DNA of 64,000 nt from the NCBI GenBank assembly GCA_045132055.1, contig JBGURP010000037.1, forward strand, positions 1-64,000. Reading direction: 5' to 3'. This document shows positions 18,705 to 25,264 of this stretch, piece after piece; the first letter of the stretch is position 1, and the number at the start of each line of letters is the position of its first letter. The position numbers were made by a program, and so were the translations under genes. The notes below the pieces were generated by a model. It ran no database searches and was not told where the DNA came from. It worked only from the letters and a program-made list of their open reading frames with translations. The DNA comes from F23-D06 sp045132055 (GTDB lineage Bacteria > Bacteroidota > Bacteroidia > Bacteroidales > WCHB1-69).

Positions 18705-18718
18705 TCTACTCTAATCTC

Positions 18719-19507
18719 TCAACTCTCCTTCGTCAAATTCTCCAGCAGCAACTGCCTCAACGTGGAGGACGTGATGTTGCGGGTGAGTTTGCCGTTCTTG
18801 CAGAGGGAGATGGCGCCGGTTTGCTCGGAGACCACCACTGCTAATGCGTCTGTCAGTTCCGTGGAACCTAATGCCGAGCGGTGGCGCAGGCCCGCGCTTT
18901 GGGGCAGTTCGTTGCTCTTGGACACGGGCAGGATGCAGCGGGCAGCCACAATCCGGTGGTCCTTGATGATGACGGCTCCGTCGTGCAGCGGACTGTTTTT
19001 GAAGAAGATATTTTCCAGCAGTTCAGGGGTGGGGAGGGCGTCAATGGTCTTGCCGCTGTTGATGAACTCGTCCAACGGGGTTTTGCGCGCGAAGACAATC
19101 AATGCGCCGGTCATACTGTCAGACATGTGATGGCATGCCTCGCGCACCGCCTCCACCTCGACCGTATAGGCGCTCTTTTTCTCCTGCTTGCCGAATTTGT
19201 CGCTGAACCAATGCATCAGCCTGCCGTCGCCAATATAGAGCAGGAATTTCCGGATTTCGGGAGCGAACAGGATAATGATGGCCAAAATGCCGACATTGAT
19301 CACCTCTCCTAAAAGTCCTGACAGAAGCGTGAAATGGAAGTATTCCACCACTTTCCATATAACATAGAACACAACAACAATCCAGAACAGTTTCACAGCG
19401 GCGGTGCCTTTGGCAAGCCGGTAAAGCTGATACAGCACCACCGCCACGATGAGGATGTCGATGATGTCAATAATACGGAAGTCGATGAAACTCAGTGCTT
19501 CTGGCAT
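18719..19507 (-). CDS. cdaA: Diadenylate cyclase CdaA (DacA)
   Basis: 262 residues. Three N-terminal membrane helices (about residues 12-30, 36-56 and 62-82) precede the DisA_N cyclase domain. The ATP-binding motifs are PLHDGAVIIKDHRIVAARCI (DGA) and SAGLRHRSALGSTELTDAL (RHRSA). The enzyme makes cyclic di-AMP from two ATP, controlling potassium and cell-wall homeostasis. It starts 24 bases after the ptb stop, so the two genes are probably cotranscribed. The usual CdaR-type partner is not adjacent. Confidence 0.95.
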   Translation of the reverse strand: MPEALSFIDFRIIDIIDILIVAVVLYQLYRLAKGTAAVKLFWIVVVFYVIWKVVEYFHFTLLSGLLGEVINVGILAIIILFAPEIRKFLLYIGDGRLMHWFSDKFGKQEKKSAYTVEVEAVREACHHMSDSMTGALIVFARKTPLDEFINSGKTIDALPTPELLENIFFKNSPLHDGAVIIKDHRIVAARCILPVSKSNELPQSAGLRHRSALGSTELTDALAVVVSEQTGAISLCKNGKLTRNITSSTLRQLLLENLTKES

Positions 19508-19531
19508 ATCTTCCTTACAATATATAATGTA

Positions 19532-20437
19532 TTACTTAGCGAGCAATGCAGCTAATGAGATGGAGTAGAGTTTGGTCTTGGCGCTGTCGCCACGGGAGGA
19601 GAGCACGCAAGGCACCTTGGCACCCATCAGGATGGCACCGATCTCGGCGTGGTTGAACTTGGTGCAGCATTTGTAGAAGACGTTGCCGCTTTCGATGTTC
19701 GGGAAAAGCAAGCAGTCGGCGTCGCCGGCCACGTCGCTCTTCAGCTTCTTGATTTCTGCAGTCTCTTTGTCGATGGCGATGTCCAAAGAGAGCGGACCAT
19801 CTACGTATGCGCCGGAGATTTGGCCGCGCTCGGCCATCTTGGCGATGATAGCAGCATCAACACAAGCCTGCATGCCGGCAGACATCTGCTCCGTAGCACA
19901 CACTAAGGCCACCTTCGGCTTCTCGATGCCGATGGCCTTGGCTGTGCCAACCAAGTTGCGCAAGATAACCTGTTTTTGTTTCAGGTCGGGCAACAGAATG
20001 ATGGCCACGTCACCCACGATCAACAGTTTGTGGTAAGCGGGATTCTCAATCACAGCCACATGGGAAAGCGTTGCGTTAGGCGGGCAGAGGCCCTTTTCCT
20101 TGTTCAGGATGGCGCGCATGTATTTGTCGGTGGGCAGCAGACCCTTCATCAGGATGTCGCCCTCGCCGTTGTTGATGAGGTCGCAGCTCATGGCGGCAGC
20201 CTTCACGTCAACGGTCTCGTGGATGATCTTGAACTTGTTGATGTCGATGTTCAACTTCTTGCAAACCTGCTCAATAGCAGCGGTATCACCCACTAATGTG
20301 GCATCCACCACGCCCATCTCTACAGCTGCATTCACAGCCTCGATGGTGTGTTCGTCATTGGCGTTTGCAGCCACCAATCTTTTTCTGGGTTTTGTCTTGA
20401 CTAATTCTACTACCTGATCTAATTTCGTAATATTCAT
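19532..20437 (-). CDS. ptb: Phosphate butyryltransferase / phosphate acyltransferase
   Basis: 301 residues from the ATG at 20435-20437 (an in-frame upstream extension would cross the promoter). PTA_PTB family features: GEGDILMKGLLPTDKYMRAI, NATLSHVAVIENPAYHKLLI, GPLSLDIAIDKETAEIK, FPNIESGNVFYKC and GAKVPCVLSSRGDSAKTK. It converts butyryl- (or another acyl-) CoA and phosphate to acyl phosphate. The length and the GxxxDxAI block favour Ptb over Pta. A butyrate kinase gene, the usual partner, is not next to it; cdaA follows instead. Confidence 0.85.
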   Translation of the reverse strand: MNITKLDQVVELVKTKPRKRLVAANANDEHTIEAVNAAVEMGVVDATLVGDTAAIEQVCKKLNIDINKFKIIHETVDVKAAAMSCDLINNGEGDILMKGLLPTDKYMRAILNKEKGLCPPNATLSHVAVIENPAYHKLLIVGDVAIILLPDLKQKQVILRNLVGTAKAIGIEKPKVALVCATEQMSAGMQACVDAAIIAKMAERGQISGAYVDGPLSLDIAIDKETAEIKKLKSDVAGDADCLLFPNIESGNVFYKCCTKFNHAEIGAILMGAKVPCVLSSRGDSAKTKLYSISLAALLAK

Positions 20438-20476
20438 ATTGTTATGTTTTAAAAATTGTTTTATGCCGATAGGCCG

Positions 20477-20504
20477 CAAAAGTACAAAAAAAAGTGTACT
20501 TTTG
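20477..20504. promoter_or_regulatory. Face-to-face divergent promoters of ptb (leftward) and apt (rightward)
   Basis: TACTTTTG at 20497-20504 and its mirror CAAAAGTA at 20477-20484 form an inverted repeat GCAAAAGTAC ... GTACTTTTGC. The two -7 elements lie 12 bases apart, the same arrangement and spacing as between sufC and the helicase gene. Confidence 0.75.
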
Positions 20505-20531
20505 CACACGTTCAATTATAAGGAATACTTT

Positions 20532-21044
20532 ATGTTTGATTTTTCCAAAGTTCGTATTGTTGAAGACTTTCCAACACCTGGCATTCACTTCTATGACATC
20601 ACTACAATGTTGAAGGATGCAGATGAATTCAGAAATGTTATCAATGACATGTTGGAGATTGCCAAGAAGTTCAATCCGGATGTGATTGTGGCTTTGGAAA
20701 CCCGCGGCTATTTCTTCGGCCCTACGTTGGCTTACTTGTTGAATGTCCCGTTTGTTCCCATCCGTAAAAAAGGCAAACTGCCCGCTGCCAAATATTCCGA
20801 GTCCTACGATTTGGAATATGGCACTGACGAGATCGAGATTCATCAGGATGCCATTGAAGAGAATAAACGTATTCTTCTGCTGGACGACGTGCTGGCTACC
20901 GGAGGCACCATGAGTGCGGCGACCAAGCTCATGCGCCATTTCAATCCCTCCGCCGTGGACACCCTCTTCCTTATCGAACTGAAGGCCCTCAATGGACGCG
21001 AGAAACTCAAAGATTGCACTATAAACAGTTTAGTTCAAATATAA
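20532..21044 (+). CDS. apt: Adenine phosphoribosyltransferase
   Basis: 170 residues from the ATG at 20532, the family length. It begins FSKVRIVEDFPTPGIHFYDI and carries the PRPP-binding loop RILLLDDVLATGGTMSAATK. VALETRGYFFGPTLAYLLNV and VPIRKKGKLPA are the APRT hood and loop regions. It salvages adenine to AMP in one step. It lies 27 bases before ilvE on the same strand. Confidence 0.96.
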   Translation: MFDFSKVRIVEDFPTPGIHFYDITTMLKDADEFRNVINDMLEIAKKFNPDVIVALETRGYFFGPTLAYLLNVPFVPIRKKGKLPAAKYSESYDLEYGTDEIEIHQDAIEENKRILLLDDVLATGGTMSAATKLMRHFNPSAVDTLFLIELKALNGREKLKDCTINSLVQI

Positions 21045-21071
21045 AAACATCAATAACAAACACAAGTAGAA

Positions 21072-22094
21072 ATGAAAAACATTGATTGGAAAAGTTTGTC
21101 TTTCGGTTATGTGAAAACCGATTACAATGTTCGCTGTTATTTCAGAGACGGCAAATGGGGTGAGTTGGAAGTTATGTCCGACGAGTACATCCCAATGCAC
21201 ATGGCAGCCTCCTGTCTGCACTACGGTCAGGAAGCTTTTGAAGGAATGAAGGCTTTCAGAGGAAAAGACGGCAAAGTCCGCTTGTTCCGCTGGGAGGAGA
21301 ACTGGAAACGTCTGAACAGCTCCGCTGACACCATCATGTTAGCTCCTATTCCGCAAGAATTGTTCTTCGCCGCTTTGGAGAAGGTGATCAAACTGAACGC
21401 TGAGTACATTCCGCCTTACGGAACGGAAGGTTCTCTCTATATCCGTCCGCTGTTGATCGGTACAGGTGCCACTATCGGTGTGAAACCTGCTGATGAATAC
21501 CTGTTCGTGGTGTTCGTGATGCCCGTTGGCCCGTATTTCAAAGAGGGTTTCAAACCTACCAACATGCAGATTGCAAAGGATTACGACCGTGCAGCTCCGC
21601 TGGGAACTGGTCACGTGAAAGTGGGTGGCAACTATGCTGCTTCCCTCCGCGCAGGCGAACGCGCTCACCACGAAGGCTTCAGCGCTTCCATCTTCGCCGA
21701 TGCCAAGACCAAAACTTACATCGATGAGGCTGGTCCTGCTAACTTCTTCGGTATCAAGGACGGCAAATATGTGACCCCGGACTCCGGCTCCATCCTGCCT
21801 TCCATCACTAACATGAGCTTGCGCCAGATTGCCGAAGACCTCGGCCTTGTGGTGGAAAGACGTCATGTCAGACTGGATGAAATCGGCACTTTCGAAGAGG
21901 CTGGTGCTTGCGGTACCGCTGCCGTCATCTCCCCGATCCACATGATTCAGGATCGCGAAACGGGTGAAGAGTATGTCATCGCAAAAGACGGCAAACCCGG
22001 TCCTTGGAGCATCAAGATGCGCGAGATCTTGATGGGCATCCAATACGGTGAAATCGAAGACAAACACAATTGGTGCACCATTGTGGAGTGCTAA
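21072..22094 (+). CDS. ilvE: Branched-chain amino acid aminotransferase
   Basis: 340 residues, the longer BCAT type. PLP fold-type IV features: LHYGQEAFEGMKAFRGKDG, the Schiff-base Lys in GTGHVKVGGNYAASLRAG, DEAGPANFFGIKDGKYVTP, and phosphate-binding GACGTAAVISPIHMI. It interconverts Leu, Ile and Val with their 2-oxo acids. It is downstream of apt and ends at a strong hairpin terminator. Confidence 0.95.
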   Translation: MKNIDWKSLSFGYVKTDYNVRCYFRDGKWGELEVMSDEYIPMHMAASCLHYGQEAFEGMKAFRGKDGKVRLFRWEENWKRLNSSADTIMLAPIPQELFFAALEKVIKLNAEYIPPYGTEGSLYIRPLLIGTGATIGVKPADEYLFVVFVMPVGPYFKEGFKPTNMQIAKDYDRAAPLGTGHVKVGGNYAASLRAGERAHHEGFSASIFADAKTKTYIDEAGPANFFGIKDGKYVTPDSGSILPSITNMSLRQIAEDLGLVVERRHVRLDEIGTFEEAGACGTAAVISPIHMIQDRETGEEYVIAKDGKPGPWSIKMREILMGIQYGEIEDKHNWCTIVEC

Positions 22095-22113
22095 TCGTAA
22101 AGATTGTCGAAAC

Positions 22114-22145
22114 AAAAAAGTCCCGCCAACGGCGGGACTTTTTTT
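22114..22145. terminator. Bidirectional rho-independent terminator (ilvE / rplT)
   Basis: AAAAAAGTCCCGCC-AAC-GGCGGGACTTTTTTT: an 8-pair GC stem flanked by A and T tracts, so it works from either side of these convergent genes. Confidence 0.93.
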
Positions 22146-22185
22146 ATGCAGATAAACTCAAATTACGAATTTAAATTCCGAGCTA

Positions 22186-22530
22186 CTATTTTACTAAATC
22201 AACAATAGCCTTAAATGCCTCAGGATTATTCATCGCGAGGTCGGCGAGGGCTTTGCGGTTCAAAGCAACACCCTTCTTGGCCAAATTGCCCATGAGGACA
22301 GAATAGGACATGCCGTATTCGCGTGCACCCGCATTGATACGGGTAATCCACAAACTTCTGAAGTTTCTTTTCTTAGCTTTTCTATCGCGGTAAGCGTACT
22401 GTTGACCCTTTTCCCACGAATTGACTGCAACGGTCCAAACGTTTTTACGTTTGCCGAAGTACCCACGGGTACGTTTCAAAATCTTTTTTCTTCTTGCTCT
22501 TGAAGCAACATGATTTACTGATCTTGGCAT
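22186..22530 (-). CDS. rplT: 50S ribosomal protein L20
   Basis: 114 residues with the invariant start PRSVNHVASRARRKKILKR and GYFGKRKNVWTVAVN, then AYRDRKAKKRNFRSLWITRI. It binds 23S rRNA early in 50S assembly and in many bacteria represses its own operon. It is last in infC-rpmI-rplT. Confidence 0.98.
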   Translation of the reverse strand: MPRSVNHVASRARRKKILKRTRGYFGKRKNVWTVAVNSWEKGQQYAYRDRKAKKRNFRSLWITRINAGAREYGMSYSVLMGNLAKKGVALNRKALADLAMNNPEAFKAIVDLVK

Positions 22531-22625
22531 AGTTAAGTTCCTTTCTTTTACGTCAGCGGTTTAATTCTTAAACTCTTCGATAGCTGATAGTAAAGTTTTT
22601 TTTAATGGGTTAATAATTGATTTGA

Positions 22626-22823
22626 TTAGCACTGTCCAAGCATTTGCTTGACGGTACGTTCCATGTTCGGTTCGACAATAGCGCTGTAAGCCAGATTACG
22701 TTTTCTCTTGATGGATTTCTTCGTGAGAATGTGGCTGTGGTAAGCGTGATGTCTCTTGATTTTTCCGGTGCCGGTCAGAGTGAATCTCTTCTTGGCAGCG
22801 GCTTTCGTTTTAATTTTTGGCAT
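22626..22823 (-). CDS. rpmI: 50S ribosomal protein L35
   Basis: 65 residues: PKIKTKAAAKKRFTLTGTGK, then KRHHAYHSHILTKKSIKRKR. It is a small basic 50S protein, in the conserved infC-rpmI-rplT order, with 95 bases to rplT. Confidence 0.97.
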   Translation of the reverse strand: MPKIKTKAAAKKRFTLTGTGKIKRHHAYHSHILTKKSIKRKRNLAYSAIVEPNMERTVKQMLGQC

Positions 22824-22867
22824 TTTCTCTAAGTTTTTAAAGTTTATATTAAGAGCTTACTGCATTC

Positions 22868-23437
22868 TTATTTCTTTGTCGATTTCGGACTGATCATGAT
22901 GGTCATGTTCTTGCCTAACAACGTGGGCATCTGATCCAGTTTTCCGAACTCTTCCAGACTCTGGGCGAAGCGCAACAGCAACAACTCACCTTGGTCTTTG
23001 TAGATGATGGAGCGACCTCTGAACGTCACCATGACCTTGACCTTGTAGCCGTCTTTCAAAAACTTCTCCGCATGTACGCATTTGAAGTTGAAGTCGTGGT
23101 CGTCCGTTTGCGGTCCCATGTGGATCTCCTTGACGACAGTCTTGGCGCTGTTGGCTTTGATTTCCTTGGCTTTTTTCTTCTGCTCGTACAGGTACTTTTG
23201 ATAATCCATCACCTTGCATACGGGCGGGTTGGCGTTAGGGGAAATCTCCACTAAATCAAGCTCATACTGGTCGGCAATGGCCAATGCTTCTCTCAGGGAA
23301 ACAATCTTTGGCTCGAAATTCTCACCCACCACGCGGACGGTCTGCGCCGTGATGTAATTGTTGATTCTGTGCTGGGCTTCCTTTTTAGGTCTGGGACCGA
23401 ACTGTCTCGGTCTGAAATTTTGAGGCGTCGTGTTCAA
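22868..23437 (-). CDS. infC: Translation initiation factor IF-3 (non-AUG start)
   Basis: 189 residues from TTG at 23435-23437. The N domain reads HRINNYITAQTVRVVGENFE and LDLVEISPNANPPVCKVMDY; the C domain has KEIHMGPQTDDHDFNFKCVH and VMVTFRGRSIIYKDQGELLL. IF-3 keeps subunits apart and proofreads the start codon. There is no in-frame ATG between the upstream stop and the conserved core. The only ordinary alternative start is this TTG, two bases after AAAGGAG; ACG codons lie slightly downstream. A weak start fits the known self-control of infC by IF-3 in other bacteria. Confidence 0.93.
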   Translation of the reverse strand: MNTTPQNFRPRQFGPRPKKEAQHRINNYITAQTVRVVGENFEPKIVSLREALAIADQYELDLVEISPNANPPVCKVMDYQKYLYEQKKKAKEIKANSAKTVVKEIHMGPQTDDHDFNFKCVHAEKFLKDGYKVKVMVTFRGRSIIYKDQGELLLLRFAQSLEEFGKLDQMPTLLGKNMTIMISPKSTKK

Positions 23438-23495
23438 GGCTCCTTTCTTTTGATTTTGTTTGTAATAACTTTATTTATAATATTTTTTGGGGCGG

Positions 23496-23551
23496 CAAAA
23501 ATACACTTTTTTTGATATTTTGATAGGTGTCGTGTAATTTTTTTATTTTTG
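23496..23551. promoter_or_regulatory. Divergent promoters of infC operon (leftward) and porG-like operon (rightward)
   Basis: Leftward: the complement of CAAAAATA at 23496-23503 is TATTTTTG. Rightward: TATTTTTG at 23544-23551, 32 bases before the porG-like ATG. Both match TAnnTTTG. Confidence 0.65.
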
Positions 23552-23583
23552 CAGCGTTTATTGGTTTCAATCCAACGTTTGAC

Positions 23584-24474
23584 ATGAAGTTTTATTCTCG
23601 TTTTACATATATTCTGCTCCTTTTTGGCCTGCTGATGATGGTTCCCGTTCGGCATCTGTCCGCTCAGAAATCCGAATTCGGCGGCTGCGTGGGCACCATG
23701 TTCTACTTGGGCGACCTCAACCAGACCAAACTGTTCAAATTCAATATCAACCCGGAGCTGAACCAATTGCATATGGCTGGCGGATTCATGTACCGCTATA
23801 ATATCTCCCCGCGCTTTGCGGTTAAGGCCGACTTCCTCTTCGGCAAGGTGTCATCCACCGACAAGGGCACGGACATGGCCGATCGCAATTTCAGTTTCTC
23901 ATCTCCGATTACAGAATTCTCCACAGAAATAGAACTTAACTTTTTCGAACTCTATAATACGCCGGGCAAAAATCGCTTTTCCCCATACATTTTTGCAGGT
24001 TTGACGCTGTTTTCCTTTAATCCACAGACCGTCTATAATGGCCAAACATACGATTTGCACAGCATGGGCACCGAAGGGCAGGGCCTCGAGGGTGGACCTA
24101 AACCCTATTCCCTGACTACAGTGGCCATTCCGTTCGGAATAGGCATCAAAGCTACCATTGGCCGCTATTTCTCTATTGGCGCGGAGTGGGGATTGCGCTG
24201 GACTTTCACCGACTATCTGGATGATGTGGGCGGCAGATACTATGACAACGACGTGTTGCGCGCCGAATACGGCAACCTGGTGGCCGATTTGGCTGACCGA
24301 TCGCCCGAAATTATCAACGAGGAAGGCGAACCCTTGAGCCGTCATGTGGCGGGCCACGCGCGGGGCAATGAGACAACCCACGATGCATACTCCTTTGCCG
24401 GCATCACCATGACAGTGAAGTTCGGCAACGATGACAAAGCATGCCGACTGAAACTGCCCAGACGTAAAAAATAA
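23584..24474 (+). CDS. Outer-membrane beta-barrel protein, PorG-like (DUF6089 family)
   Basis: 296 residues from the ATG at 23584. It has a signal peptide ending near LSAQ and then repeated amphipathic strands of a small barrel (FGGCVGTMFYLGDLNQTK, SPYIFAGLTLFSFNP, FSIGAEWGLRWTFTDYLDD). A polar loop precedes the last strand, and a basic tail LKLPRRKK ends the protein. In Porphyromonas gingivalis the PorG gene of the T9SS sits just before uppS, bamA and ompH genes, and that order is reproduced here. The assignment rests on this synteny and the YLGDLN-type start. It overlaps uppS by one base. Confidence 0.75.
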   Translation: MKFYSRFTYILLLFGLLMMVPVRHLSAQKSEFGGCVGTMFYLGDLNQTKLFKFNINPELNQLHMAGGFMYRYNISPRFAVKADFLFGKVSSTDKGTDMADRNFSFSSPITEFSTEIELNFFELYNTPGKNRFSPYIFAGLTLFSFNPQTVYNGQTYDLHSMGTEGQGLEGGPKPYSLTTVAIPFGIGIKATIGRYFSIGAEWGLRWTFTDYLDDVGGRYYDNDVLRAEYGNLVADLADRSPEIINEEGEPLSRHVAGHARGNETTHDAYSFAGITMTVKFGNDDKACRLKLPRRKK

Positions 24475-25226
24475 TGATTATGGATACTTCACGCACACTT
24501 GATATGAGTAGAATTCCATGTCACATAGCTGTGATTATGGATGGTAACGGTCGTTGGGCCCAACAACGCGGACAAGAACGTACATACGGGCACAAGGCTG
24601 GTGTGGATGCCGTCAGAAGTGTCATCGAGGGCGCAGGGGAGTTAGGTGTTAAATGCTTGACACTCTATACGTTCTCCACTGAAAACTGGAATCGTCCCAA
24701 AGAGGAAGTGGATATGCTGATGGGATTGCTGGTGCAGTCTATTCACAACGAACTGGATGAGCTGATGGCCAAGCATGTGCGGTTGCTCATGCAGGGCCGG
24801 ATGGAAGACTTGCCGGAGTCCTGCCGCGAGGCCATGCAATCGGCCATTGACCAGACCGCTAACAACGACGGCCTGACCCTGATTCTGGCTTTGAGTTACA
24901 GCGGTCGCACCGAAATCACCCACGCGGCCAAGGCCATCGCACAGGAGGTCAGCCAGGGCACGTTGCGTGTGGAGGATATTCAGCCGGATACTATCGCTAA
25001 TCATCTGTATCACAGCGATATTCCAGATCCGGACATGCTTATCAGAACAGGAGGCGAGTGCCGCATCAGCAATTTCCTGCTTTGGCAAATGGCCTATACC
25101 GAATTCTTCTTCGTGCCGGTCATGTGGCCCGATTTCCGCAAGACGGACCTGCGCGAAATTATCATCGATTTCCAGAGACGCGAACGCCGTTACGGAAAAA
25201 CGGGGATGCAAGTCCGTGAGCATTGA
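24474..25226 (+). CDS. uppS: Isoprenyl transferase (undecaprenyl diphosphate synthase)
   Basis: 250 residues. Cis-prenyltransferase motifs: HIAVIMDGNGRWAQQRG, GHKAGVDAVRSVIE, LTLYTFSTENWNRPKEEVD, ALSYSGRTEITHAAKAI, DPDMLIRTGGECRISNFLLW and YTEFFFVPVMWPDF. It makes the C55 lipid carrier for peptidoglycan and O-antigen. The first ATG shares its A with the preceding stop; ATGs at 24480 and 24504 are alternatives. Confidence 0.96.
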   Translation: MIMDTSRTLDMSRIPCHIAVIMDGNGRWAQQRGQERTYGHKAGVDAVRSVIEGAGELGVKCLTLYTFSTENWNRPKEEVDMLMGLLVQSIHNELDELMAKHVRLLMQGRMEDLPESCREAMQSAIDQTANNDGLTLILALSYSGRTEITHAAKAIAQEVSQGTLRVEDIQPDTIANHLYHSDIPDPDMLIRTGGECRISNFLLWQMAYTEFFFVPVMWPDFRKTDLREIIIDFQRRERRYGKTGMQVREH

Positions 25227-25235
25227 TTTTTTCAT

Positions 25236-25243
25236 TATCTTTG
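25236..25243 (+). promoter_or_regulatory. Bacteroidota -7 element before bamA
   Basis: TATCTTTG lies in the short uppS-bamA gap, 21 bases before the bamA ATG. bamA may thus have its own promoter inside the envelope operon. Confidence 0.6.
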
Positions 25244-25264
25244 CTGCCAATTTTTTTGAACGTA

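Larger units (their letters stand above)
18500..18718. other. Repeat-filled spacer between rubrerythrin and cdaA genes
   Basis: No gene. It contains CACCCCGTG/TACCTCTTG units (18541-18572), family I copy C, further TTACCTCTTTTACCCC units (18630-18680) and a palindrome GCCGCACGGCCGTGCGGC at 18687-18704. Confidence 0.8.
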
